Source: Nyssa sinensis (Eukaryota; Streptophyta; Magnoliopsida; Cornales; Nyssaceae). From it: 64,000 bases of DNA. The stretch is taken from contig CM018041.1 of assembly GCA_008638375.1 (NCBI GenBank), positions 17,940,453 through 18,004,452 of the forward strand, in the 5' to 3' direction. The notes under the pieces are model-generated. The model saw only the letters and a list, made by a program, of their open reading frames with translations, searched no databases and was not told the origin of the DNA. Numbering within the stretch: the first letter of the stretch is position 1; every line of letters starts with the position of its first letter. This document shows positions 1 through 10,829 of the stretch, piece after piece. The translations under genes were made by a program, and so were the position numbers.

Positions 1-540
1 CACGTTGGCCTATATTTATCGTCTAAAATCTACAAAGAATTCTTTGGCAAAAACTTATTCATCAACAAATTCATCATTCTTAGCCATGAACGAATGCAAT
101 TATTTTTTTTGTAATTGTCTACGTATCTGTAAATCAAGCCACCATATTTTTGCAAAGCCTATAAGCTTATTTTTTGCCCAAAAATATTCTTTTTCTTCTG
201 AAAGTCTCAAATCATTAAGGCAACCATCCAAATCATAAACTCAATCATGAAAGTCTTCAAGATAAAAATTATCATCAAAAGTTGAAAGTCTTTCGTAATT
301 GTGAATAGTTCTATCTTTAGGTTGGCCTTGGGATAATTCTCCAGTGCGATTCCTGTTGACTAGAAGATCTCTAGGAGCATTAAGATTGAGTCGCATAAGC
401 GTTTGTTGTATAGCACCAACCTGATCATTGATCTGTGCTAATTGTTACCCCTGTTCATTGATCACCACATGTAAAGCCTCCGTCCTACGATGAACGTCAA
501 TGAGATTTTTGATTCCGTCTTTATTAATTGCTATTAAGCC
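1..540 (-). pseudogene. Ty3/gypsy gag remnant (runs off the left edge)
   Basis: Read leftwards on the minus strand, one frame from about 540 down to 110 gives a plant gypsy capsid-like sequence. Landmarks are NYERLSTFDD near 290, LEDFHD followed by a stop where Trp is expected near 240, LSEEEK near 200, and KLIGFAKIWW near 150, which matches the 'A..KL.G.A..WW' core of retrotransposon gag. Stops lie at 445-447 (TAA), near 238-240 (TGA for a likely TGG) and at about 110. A PBS lies just upstream at 553-564, so the gag sits where it should. The structural protein would package element RNA; this copy is dead. The rest of the element lies outside the window. The gag call is firm; the lineage is not determined. 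Confidence 0.7.
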
Positions 541-552
541 AGAAAAATCTTC

Positions 553-564
553 ACTCTGATACCA
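553..564 (-). other. Primer-binding site (initiator tRNA-Met type)
   Basis: The reverse complement reads TGGTATCAGAGT, one base from the usual plant TGGTATCAGAGC complementary to the 3' end of initiator tRNA-Met. It lies between the gag remnant and a probable LTR end (TG at 572 on the plus strand, CA on the element strand). Confidence 0.6.
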
Positions 565-571
565 ACTACCG

Positions 572-961
572 TGGTGCGAAACGTGAAGGATAATCAAACA
601 CGTTGAATTCCTTAGTAACCACAAACAAAGGGGACTCCTCACCCAAAATAAACAAATCTCAAATTTCTAAATAGAAATATATTATTAATAAAAATACATA
701 ACGATAATGACGTATTACATCATATTTGTCCTGCTAGAATACTCCTATTTTGACTAGAAAATAAAAACTCTTATTTTTATACTAATCCTACTACAATAAA
801 AACTAGTAATTTGAATAGAAAACTACTAATTCTTATATTTTCTATTCTAATTCTAATAAAACAAGAAAACTAAATCAATTAAAATTGAAAAATAAGCAAT
901 CCTACTACACCTTTAAAACAATTTTCCTTATTTTTAGTGTACCAAATCTGTCCTACCAACA
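572..961 (-). repeat. Probable short 5' LTR of the left-edge gypsy element
   Basis: This stretch lies directly upstream of the PBS in element orientation and runs TG(GTGCG) to (CCAA)CA on the plus strand. It is AT-rich and has no reading frame. The outer boundary is a guess from the CA terminus; the partner LTR is outside the window, so neither length nor TSD can be checked. Confidence 0.35.
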
Positions 962-1009
962 ATCCTAATACAATTCTTAAATAACTTTCCTTATTTTTAG
1001 TGTACCAAA

Positions 1010-1603
1010 TCTGTCTTATACCAGTTTTCTATTAAATCCTTATATTACTGCTTTGAAACCTCTAATGGTTCTAGTATCCAGGCCATGAAGCTTATATGGC
1101 TCAATGCTTCTCCCCCGAGGGTCCAAAGTTTCGGTTGGCTAGCATGGAATGAGAGAATAAAGTCTGTTGAATATCTTTTAAAACTGGGGATTCTTAATGA
1201 TGATCAAAGCTGTCTCTGTTTGTTTTGTGGTCGGGAATCTGAATCTTCAAATCACATTATGTTACTTTGCATGGAAGTTTAGAAAATTTGGAGCGATTGT
1301 ATCAAATGGTGTGGATTGAATTGGGTATCCCCAAACTCCATTAAAGATGTTCTTGATTGGTGGCAAGGCTTTAAGTTTAAAAATCTACAGGAAACAATAT
1401 AGGAAGCAATCCCATTTGCCATTATGTGGTCTATTTGGACTCAGAGAAATGATTGCTTGTTCAATAATGGCCATATTAGTAGGGAGGATGTAAAGGATAT
1501 GGTGAAAGTGAGAGTGGCTTTCTGGGTTAGATCTAAATTGGGAAAGATTGATTATTCCATCAACGATTTTGTCTACAATTTGCAGGCCATCGTTGGAAAT
1601 TGA
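1010..1603 (+). pseudogene. LINE (non-LTR retrotransposon) ORF2 C-terminal fragment, zf-RVT region
   Basis: The plus frame opens with a QFSIKSLYYCF stretch, the 'FSVKSLY' signature that precedes the reverse-transcriptase zinc-binding domain of plant L1-type LINEs. It continues with WLNASPPRVQSFGWLAW, then a C-x2-C...H...C cluster (CLFCGRE and NHIMLLC) and IWTQRNDCLF. In-frame stops at 1279-1281 and about 1399 break it. The terminal stop is at 1601-1603, followed by about 450 bases of 3' sequence. LINEs are commonly 5' truncated on insertion, which explains why only the end of ORF2 is present. It is non-functional. Confidence 0.8.
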
Positions 1604-2062
1604 AGCCTAGTGTATCAGGCGGATGGGTTGTCTGTATTGCTGTCCTCCTTCTGTTGGGTTTGTAGTGATTGCTTTGGCAGCTTATTTTGCTTAGTTGGAC
1701 TCCCTCAGGTGATGGCTTCATTATTTCTTGTTTATCTCCTTTAGAAGGGAGTTTTTGCTGCAGTTGGGTAAAGGTTTTGGCCTGGAGTTGATGGAGATAT
1801 TATGAAGCCATTATGAAGTCATCAGGTGTCAAGGCATAGGACTATAATGCCTTGGTTGAAATATGATGTGGGTATTCATGAAAGCAAATTCCTAGGCGCT
1901 TAGTTTGTTTCTTTCTATTGGTGCATGGACTCGAATGTTCTATGTAACTCTGGTATAGTGTGGTATCTCACCAAATTTTGGAGAATTGTTCTTTTTTCCC
2001 TCTTTTTGTTTGGTGCCAGCAGATTGGCTTTTGGCTTGGTGTCAACCTAATAAAAAAATTCA
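1604..2062 (+). repeat. LINE 3' untranslated tail
   Basis: This non-coding stretch follows the ORF2 stop and ends in an AATAAAAAAA-like run near 2048-2058, as expected for the A-rich end of a LINE insertion. I found no clear TSD because the 5' end is not defined. Confidence 0.5.
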
Positions 2063-2155
2063 GGGTGTTTAATTAACGTATGATATAGGGATTTTGATTT
2101 TTTTTTTTATTTTAATCACTTTATCTCTAATTAATAATTAAAACACCTTGCGTGT
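2063..2155. mobile_element. Possible small MITE
   Basis: The ends read AGGGTGTTTAATTAA and, in reverse complement, AAGGTGTTTTAATTATTAATT, forming imperfect inverted termini. The inner segment AATCACTTTATCTCTA is shared with the MITE near 13.83-14.0 kb, suggesting one family. No TSD was assigned. Confidence 0.35.
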
Positions 2156-3425
2156 TATGAGCTTTTACTTATAGGATCGTGACTCTTGAGAGACTAATAC
2201 ATCAAAATTATAATTTTGATATATTTATTACAAAACAATATTAAAATATGTTAAATTTACCAATTTAATATCAAAATATGAAAAATTACCCAGAGCTGTG
2301 CCACCAACAATCACAACTGTGCAATCTAGATTGTTGATTTATTTTTTTACGCCATGTGATTACTGCACGTAAAATATACCAATTGTTGAAATTGTACGAC
2401 TACAATTGTCGTGACTGTGCGTACCAATGCTCAATTAACAATATAACATCTGATTACAAGTTCAGTTTTGGTGAACCAACGTGCAATGTGACCCCAAGAG
2501 CCTCATCAACTAGAGGCTGGGCTTTCGTTCTCCCAGTATCTATCACTTGTTAATTTTCTTTTTCTTTTGAGACCTATTTTCAAGATCTGTTTAGGGAGAA
2601 ATTATTGCATGATTCAAGACTATTGATCCAATATATAACATATTGGTTTTTAAGAAATATAAAAGCAACTTTTATATACGTGAAAATTAATGTTTGATAG
2701 AGATTATTGACTTACCAATGATGCAGGATTATACAAAAATTTCTCTTTCTTTTGGGATAGTGGCCGGATCTTTTTCCCACTGTTTAGTAGGTGTCTGTCG
2801 TGTTGTGTTGTGTTGTGCTAGCTACTTTGACTTCTGGTGGCCTTTGTGTTGCCATCTCTTTGGTTTTTAATTTTGTTGAGTAATGCTGTTTGTTTCAAAT
2901 TTTGGTAACAAACTTCGTATCTTAAATAATATGACAATTGCATCACCAATAATCGATCTTATGCCATATCATTTGGGATATAAAATTTGATACAAAAATT
3001 TAAGGGTATGTTTGGATAGCTTTTGACAGTTAGAGTTTTAAGAAATTTTTTGAGAAGTGTTTTGAAAATTAATTTCTTGAAACTTGAACCATTGTTTGGA
3101 TTGATTAATTTGAAAAAAGATAAAAAAAAGTAGGTTAGGTTTGGTTATGTTTTTAAAATAAGATTTTTAATTTCAAATTACAAGATATGTGTTTTGAAAT
3201 TAATTTTTTTTTTTTAAATTTAGATTATCATATTGAAATACATTTTTATAATTTTTAAAAAATTAATTACAAAATTTTTTAAAATATTTTTCAAAAAATT
3301 TTATCTGAATTACTATCAGGTAAACATCCAACATTGATCCATTGACAAGCCATTCAAATTCTTTTTTTTTTTTTCAAAATTATTATTATATACTGGAAAG
3401 CCTTGATTATTGTTATTTTTTTTTA
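2156..3425. other. AT-rich intergenic sequence, no gene seen
   Basis: There is no convincing reading frame. Poly-T and poly-A runs are frequent. A GGGTATGTTTGGATAGC start near 3004 resembles the outer end of plant DNA transposons, but I found no matching inverted end. Confidence 0.5.
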
Positions 3426-3429
3426 TAGG

Positions 3430-3545
3430 AAACGGTCACCCAATAAAAGGCATGGCTTACATGATCTTTATTTAGGAAGATCAACTGCTTTTCCAATGAA
3501 TAAGACCGTTGACGGATTTAAGATCAATGTCCTATTCGCTTGGGG
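3430..3545 (+). other. Exon-like open segment of unknown identity
   Basis: A T-rich tract ending in TTTATAG precedes the segment and GGGGTGAGT follows it, which resembles a splice acceptor and donor. One frame stays open across it and includes HDLYLGRSTAFPMNK and DGFKINVLFAWG. The base composition is more balanced than the surrounding sequence. I do not recognise the protein. It may be a relic exon of a host gene or captured coding DNA; the neighbouring sequence gives no further exons. Confidence 0.3.
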
Positions 3546-5265
3546 TGAGTATTTATTTTTTAAATATATGAAATTTATATTTTTTATTATTTTATTATAA
3601 TATTTTTTAAAAATAAAAACTGCCCCCTTTATTTGTTTAGATTTTAAAAAATAAATTTTTAATTTTAAAACGTGGGATACGTTATTGACAAACTATTATT
3701 TTAAATTTTTTTACTATTTTATAATTCAGATTATCATATCTAAATACATTTTCACAATTTTTAAAAAATCAATATTTTGAAACAAATTATATCTGAATTA
3801 CATTTTCACAATTTTTAATATTCTTAAAAAATGTGATCGAGATTTAATACATTTAATTAAATATGATATAAAAATTTAATTTTATTCAAATTTAATAATT
3901 AATTTAATAAAAATAACAAGATTTGACAAATTCGATTAATTAATATAACATATATTAATTATTAAATTATATAATATTTTTTAAAATTAAAGTTATATAT
4001 CATAAGTTTGGCATATTATAAAATAATATTTTATATGTATAATATAAATTATAATATAATATTTTATAAATATAATATATATTAATATTATTGTCAAATC
4101 AAATAAAATTTAATTTGATAATTAATTTCTTGGAATTTGAACCATTGTTTAGATTTAATTTCTTGTAATTTGAAATATTGTTTGAATTTAAGATTAAGTT
4201 TTGAATTTTGTTTTTTGGTTGACTAAACAAACAAATTTTGTTTGAAGGCTTTCCAGTATGACCTTCAAACAAATTTTTGAAATTTGTTTTTGAAAAATTT
4301 GTTTTTGAATTGATAACCAAACAAAATTCAATAATACTAGACATTTAGTATTATTGAATTTTGTTTGGTGATGTTGTATTTTGCTGTTGTAGAAAAGTGT
4401 AAGACTATATTAAAATAAAAAAAAAAGAATTAAAAATGAATATATTCGTATGTGATAAGAGTAACACTTATAATAGATAAAATGCGAGAAAACTGGATAA
4501 GGTAGTATCATCATGTATAACGAATATTAGTAAATGTACTAGTAAAAAAGAACAACATGGTTAATATTGAAGGTCATACTAGAAGGCGATGGCGATCAAA
4601 ATTAATTTTAATAAATGTAATTTAAAAAAAATATGGTAATGTGTGATGTAACTAAAAAAATGATCTTAAATAAAAAAAAAAAATAACGAGACATGATTTA
4701 TGTAACCGAAGCTAAATTATTAAGATTAGAGTTTATTGAGTATAATTGAGTTGTGAGGTTTGGTTTTAATTATTACTAATTAATGCTAATAATAACCAGA
4801 AATTCTTTGAGTAAAAGGTTCAATATGATTTTGGGTCTTCATTTAATTCTTGAGATCAACAAAAGTGAAGTTTCCGGATATCAAATTTATTTGTTCCAAA
4901 GTACTGAAGAAGCTCCATAGAATAGAAACAACTCAATTCACTACCTATAAATTCTGCTTCAAACACTTGGAGAAAAGGACAGGAGCAACAGTAAAACTGA
5001 TTGTAAGTCACGGTTAAGCTGTGTGGCCTATTTCCCTCCCAACCAACAATTTTGTTTCCGTTCTTTTAACAGGTAGCAATGAATGAAATATCGATAAAAA
5101 TGATATTTTGGATGTTTAAAAATACAAATATAAGGATGAATATATCATAATTATTGGTTAGCCAAACTCTTATATTTGATAGCATAATAATTTTTAATTT
5201 TGTTTCACATCAATTTTGTATTATTTTTTTGTATGTTTATATATGAAAAGTTATTTTTTATATTT
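3546..5265. other. AT-rich intergenic sequence, no gene seen
   Basis: Very AT-rich, with several short direct repeats, for example GAACCATTGTTT(G/A)GATT at about 3085 and again at about 4138. It holds the palindrome at 4316-4369. No coding potential was recognised. Confidence 0.5.
4316..4369. repeat. Perfect 24-bp inverted repeat (hairpin)
   Basis: The arm at 4316-4339 (ACCAAACAAAATTCAATAAT...) is perfectly complementary to 4346-4369, with a 6-base loop, GACATT. It is the strongest short palindrome I noticed. It could be a foldback remnant of a MITE. Confidence 0.85.
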
Positions 5266-5269
5266 AAAT

Positions 5270-5780
5270 GGGTTTTATAAGTTTCTTATTGACTCATGAG
5301 TTGAACCAAGTCCAAATGAGTTATAACCCATAAAACACAATGCACAATAATTCACGCATGCCTTTATACGCCTTCATAGATTTATCAAAGACAAATCAAT
5401 TTTTGATTGCCTGATCAACGACCTAGATTACATATGATCGGATGGGTGCATTGAATATGTGTTTCATGAATAGGTGTGTCTAATGGATATTTCAAAAATG
5501 TTGTGCCTTTTCCAAAAAACACATTGAATGGGTATGGTTGTGACTCTATAAATACTACAACATAACAAATTAAAACATAATCAAACTCTCTCTCTTAGAA
5601 CGGAAATTATAATCAAAGGATTTCAAGCAAGTTGTTCAACTTTACTAGTTGTAGTTTTTCAAATTGAAAACTTTGTTGTATCCTAGGGATGACTTTTCGA
5701 ACCTATTAGCAAACTCTACTGAGTGGGGACAAATTACATTATAAAGAAAGTGTCCTTAAATACTTCTCAAAGCCTACAAA
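5270..5780 (+). repeat. Probable Copia-type LTR fragment
   Basis: A promoter-like TATAAATA at 5547-5554 sits within CTCTATAAATACTAC and is followed by a leader with CTCTCTCTC and CTGAGTGGGGACA. The upstream part has AACCAAGTCC and TTATAACCCATAA. This arrangement is typical of Copia LTR U3-R regions. Both ends are unresolved and no internal domain follows. Confidence 0.35.
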
Positions 5781-6706
5781 TTTTTCATATTGTCCCAAAA
5801 ATTGTATATCGATATCGCAATTGTTTTTTTAAAAATGATGGATATTTATATCAAATCATGAAAATTTTAAAAGAAATTTTTTGAAGAATTAATTGAGATG
5901 CTAATGCATCATTCTATGTTAATATTTTACAAATAAACATATATTTGATAAGTATATAGTATGAAATCAAATTAAAAGTGCACGCTAATGGGAGTATAAA
6001 TAACATTAATCGCTATAATTTATAAGAAATTTAATTACATTAACATAAATAAGGGTCAAATATACATACAAATCAAATAAAACTTAGATATACTTATTCT
6101 TTTATATTAATAATTTAAAGCATTAAGTTCTAATTATATTAGAGTTAGAAGTGCAATATATTGCGATATGGAAGCGATATTATGAGAATTTGAAAATTTA
6201 AAAATTTTTAGATATTTGTCTTTGCAATATTTATGGTGATATTGTGCGATATTTTGTGATTTTTTTTCACATTCAAATACCGTATCACAATTATAAAAAA
6301 TGCGATATATCGTTGGATATATTGCGGAATTTTATTCCATGATGGTTAGGGGCAACCAAATTTTTGTTGAGGGAATTAAATTTCCGCAGCCAAATTAGGC
6401 ACCCATTGAAATGAAAAAAAAAATCGTTTGCACAACCAAAGAAAAAAACTTGATCATTAGTGAAAAAGAGGATTTGGGAAAAGCATCTTTCTTTGTACTA
6501 ATTATATAGTTGTCTCAATAAAGTTTGTTAAGGTAGACCCTTTGTCATTATAGTAATCTTTTGTTTTTTGGTAAATATGAAAAAGTCATTAGTAGAGATA
6601 AAAAAAATGAGAACAAGAAATAAGACAATAAAAAAAAATGATGAGAATGATACATGTAAGCGATCCCAAATAATTAAGATAAGGCTTCGTTGTGTTGAGT
6701 TGTAAG
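5781..6706. other. AT-rich intergenic sequence with clustered GCGATAT motifs
   Basis: No gene seen. Between 6150 and 6335 the motif GCGATAT or its complement recurs several times, partly in inverted arrangement (for example GCGATATGGAAGCGATAT), suggesting a decayed foldback element. Confidence 0.4.
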
Positions 6707-7033
6707 TAGGGCTATAAAAATCTTAGCTTGTTAAGATTAATGGATTTTAAATTGTATTTAAGGTTGACTTATTTATATCTCAGGTTGTATTGAATGAACC
6801 ATCAATTGAATCAATTACAAGTTGGGCTTGTGTAGTTTGTTTGTTCGTTCTTTTAATATAGAATTAGAGTACTTATAATCATATCGATCTGAGTTCGAAT
6901 CAAGCTTAATAAATTAATAAGTTTTAAAATTTGTTTAAGTTTGATTTTTTTATTAGACGAATTGAACTTAAACAAGCCATTATCGAGTTGAGCTCAAATT
7001 CATGATGGATGATTTGGTTCATTTGTACCTCTA
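6707..7033. mobile_element. Degenerate hAT-type MITE
   Basis: The left end TAGGGCTATAAA pairs with the right end, which in reverse complement is TAGAGGTACAAATGAACC; the outer 12 bases agree at 9 positions. TAGGGGTGCAAA-like termini with repeats around GAGTTGAGCTC are a common plant hAT MITE pattern. The flanking 8-mers GTTGTAAG and ACAATAAG share only their last four bases, so any 8-bp TSD has decayed. Confidence 0.4.
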
Positions 7034-7870
7034 ACAATAAGAATTTACAAAACAAAGATAAACAAAAGTGGGTAAATTACAAAGAAATGTTAGCAAAATA
7101 GTATTAGTTTTATTTACGAAAACATATTTATATTAAAAAAATTAGGAACTATTTTGAGAAATAGAAACAATATAAAAACTAGAAAAAAATAGACTGTTTT
7201 ATTGAAACAGTAACAATTAAAACATAGAACAAAAATTAGAAAATAAAAACATAATTTTTTTTCCCCAAAACCAAATATAGATGAAAAAAAACATAGTAAT
7301 TTTCACTAGTAAAAGTAACAGAATCGGAATACAGAAGCGATCAAAGATAGTGTATTACATTATGTCCTTAAAATAATTTACGCTCCTTCGTTGTGGTGTT
7401 TATGAGCCCTAGGATGCTTGCTTCCCAGGATACAATGATTAGAGCACATAGAGTAAAAGCATTGTAAACTTGTGCATCTGCCGAACCAAATTGGTGGTTG
7501 AACACTCTCACAGAATATGTAGGAAGACTGATTTTGAATTGACGCAATCAAATGAAGGGCATAGGGTATTTATAGATGTTATCGTGACTGTTTAGTATAA
7601 TCATGAGGCCAAGGGTTGCATTAGTTTATTTTAAAAGCCGTCTCTGTTAGGTGAAAAACACACCATTTCAATATATGCAGCTGTTTAGTTAGTCACAAAA
7701 AATTTAAATGAATTTTTTCTAAAAAGATATACACCATGTGGCCCAAACCTGAACCTAGTGCGTGGCGGGGACAGGAGCGGCGGCGCACACGTGTTAAAAT
7801 CAACTTAGGCTACGCCTTCTCCCATCTACAAAACTTGGGTGTCCCTTAGGGCCCAAACCCTCTTTCAAGG
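7034..7870. other. Intergenic sequence, no gene seen
   Basis: AT-rich up to about 7720, then more GC-rich around 7740-7860 (GTGGCGGGGACAGGAGCGG near 7760). No reading frame or domain was recognised. Confidence 0.5.
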
Positions 7871-7879
7871 TAAATGTGT

Positions 7880-8329
7880 ATATACACTTTAAAAGTTTTT
7901 TGTCCAACCTATGTGAGACAAGCTTTTCACTAGCTTTTCATAAGTTTCAAGCTTTGTTACCGTTTTCAAGTGGTGATGTTTGGAGTCAATTTCTCATTCA
8001 CTCCTTAATGGTTTTAAGTAACCCAATATATATGTTCTTAATCTCGTTATGAAGGAGAACACATTTCCACGTGGACCCACCTCAAATAATGTGTGGGACC
8101 CACTTTTATTTTGGCTCAAAGTTGACCAAAAAATCTGCTCAAAACCTATTTTTTTCGAACAATCCCTCATATGAATGAAATTGACTGAAAGCAATACAGA
8201 TGATATGCAAACACAAAGAGAGTTCAGTTGGAAATCTCTTGTATAGAGAAAGATAGCTTTATGCCCAACCTATGTGGGACATAAGCTTTTTACAAGTTTC
8301 AAGCTTTGTTACAATTTTTAAGTAGTGAT
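7880..8329. repeat. Local duplication around the AGTTTCAAGCTTTGTTAC motif
   Basis: Copy A (about 7890-8010) carries CCAACCTATGTGAGACA, AAGTTTCAAGCTTTGTTAC and GTGATGTTTGGAGTCAATTTC. Copy B (about 8263-8329) carries the same blocks in order but is cut by the solo LTR; its last block resumes at 10,820 as GTGATATTTGGAGTCAATTTC. The reconstructed copy B confirms the boundaries of the solo LTR. Confidence 0.75.
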
Positions 8330-10819
8330 TGTAGTGTCCCGTAACTTTGTAATATAAAATAAGTAGACTAAAATATTAGTAATATATTATTATGGTGTAT
8401 AATTGATTTATAATATCAAATAATGGGTAAGAAATTTGTTGGAAATTATTGGAGCTTATTTAAACCCATTAAATGACTATAGGGGTAAGATAGTTATTTT
8501 ACCGTCTTTGCAGGTCTATGTAATTGAGATACTCTAGAATTACTACAATAAAATTGAAATAAATATTATGAATGCTAATGAAATTGATAAAATGAGTTGG
8601 CAACATTTATAGGCTAGTTGGACACAGTTTGAGACAATAAGGGCAAAATCTTCATTTTACCAAGAACACGAGAAAACGCGAGTGTGGTACCTGTAAAAAA
8701 TATTTCTTGAGATTTAGAAAATAATTGAGCTAAAATTTAATTGGGTGTTATGAAATGAACTGACACTAAAATGACCAAGGAATGATATGTGATTCAAATA
8801 AAACAAGTGGAGGGCAAAAAGGTAAAACGAGTCATGGAAGCTACAAATTCAAGCTTTTAGGGTTAAAGATTCATTTCTCCAGCACTTTCTCTCTCTACTC
8901 TTTTCTTTTCTCTCTCTCTCTAGTGGCAGCTAGGGTTTTTACCATCTTTTCCTCCCAAACTATTCATGATTTTTCATGATTTAAGGCTGAATCTAAGAAA
9001 CCAAGGCTAGGGTTTCTCATCTAGGTGTTCTCTACTGTGATTCTAAGCTAGGGAAAGGAAGAATCAAGGAAAAATCATAAGTTTCCAACTAAGGTTGTCA
9101 AGATCTACGAGATTTAAGGTAGGAGTTTCTAACCCGAGGATGAGATGAGAGTGTAAATCTGCATGATAGTGATATATATGTTTCTCTTGGTGTGATATTC
9201 ATGTTTCTTGGTTTTGTGGTGGTAGAAAAGATGGAACTATGTCAATCTTGTGTCTTTATGTGAGATTTTTGTGTTCATCTTTGTGTTCAAAGTATTTTGG
9301 ATCGCTTATTAAAGGTTATGTGATGAGTATATCTTCATTTCTTGGTATATATGAACCCTAGTACATGTTATGCCTACCATATGTTTGCTAAAATGTGTTT
9401 ATATGTTATGTTTCATATTTGTGATGCATAATCTTGATAAATAGACTATGTTGTGAGTGCTATGTGATAAACACATTATGTGTATGCTTGTTTGGTTGGA
9501 GATTCTTGAAGAATAAATTATAAAGTTGAGATTGTAAATTATAGATGTGTGAATTGGATTGTCATACATAACATGTCACTACATGAGCACAAGAATACAC
9601 GTGACACCACTTAAATTTCTCTTTTTGTTAGATTCCTCTACGGGGTGTTGTTTTAACCCCCTACTAGATGCAAGAAAGGGCGTGGAGCCAATGATTTGAA
9701 GGCGTTCTTGGATGCACCTCCCTTTAGACATACTCCTTTTGAAGATTAATGTGACATAAATAGGGGTTTTGGGATGTAGTATTATTTAGACCCTATGTTT
9801 TGTAAAATGTTAGTATTTGGCATGTGAAGTTAAACTTACACTTGTTAATGACTAATCTATGTATAAACCTCGACAGAGAATTGTATGTAGTAAGATTTCA
9901 AGTTATAGAACTTATGAATATATGTACGGAGATGAAATATAAAGACTTTTCTGACAAAGATTTGATAATTAAATCTTTTGATTTTTCTGAAGATGATAAA
10001 AGTAGCTTTATGCATGCCTAATCATGGAAAGATGTGTATAAATGGTGTGTTTTATGGATGTAATAATTCTATATAAGTAATGTTGGTGTTTGTTGAAGAA
10101 TGAGTTCAAAAGAGAATGAAGAGGTCCCAAAATAGCAATTTTAAAACTTCTAGGAACCATTTCAGTTGACTGAAATTAACAGAAGCTGAAAAAACCATAA
10201 ATCCGAAGCTTAAAATTGGCTGAATGGAAGAATCAGTCAACTGGTATGTAGACTTAATTGACTGGAAGGTCGACTGAAACTCAGACTCTTAATTCTACTA
10301 TGCACCCTCTTGCCCAAACAGCACTGTTGTTAAATACCTTATTTATATTAAATTTCATTTAAGTAAATGGTATTATTTATTTTTTTTAATTTACTTAAGA
10401 TACTATAACGTAAATAAGAAAGTACCCCTCATTTGAAACCAAAAGAAATAGTCCTAAAGCCTAATTCCTTAAAACTAAAAAGTGAGCTCCTTATTCCAAG
10501 AACAAATTTCTAAAATTTCTAAAAATTGTGCCTTGGACTATAGCTAGTTGGGAGGGTTACCCTATAGCTAAAATTTATTACAAATCATTTTTAGACTATT
10601 CGATACGTAAGGAACAATTACTAGGAATTTTGTAAGGCCAATTCTAAGGATTTTAAATAGCTAATTTTCTGAGCCTTAGCACTTCAACACCTTGGTCAAA
10701 CCTAAGTGTTTGGGAGTCTGGTTAACTCCCATTGACCTAATCAGCTTAGGATATCATCAATTGATATTCTTTGGTAATTTCCCATCACTTCTCGAGTCTT
10801 TGGAATTTGGATCATGACA
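8330..10819 (+). mobile_element. Solo LTR (gypsy-like), TSD GTGAT
   Basis: It begins TGTAGTGTCCCGTAAC and ends CATGACA, 2,490 bp, and is flanked by a perfect 5-bp TSD GTGAT at 8325-8329 and 10820-10824. No internal region or second LTR is present, so this is a solo LTR left by recombination between two LTRs. A CT-rich tract lies near 8880-8930. A related LTR right end lies at 52.4-53.17 kb. The only open frames inside are short and unconvincing. Confidence 0.9.
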
Positions 10820-10829
10820 GTGATATTTG

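Noticed and set aside
3004..4370. One large DNA transposon running from GGGTATGTTTGG to the palindrome
   Set aside because: The ends are not inverted repeats of each other and there is no TSD.
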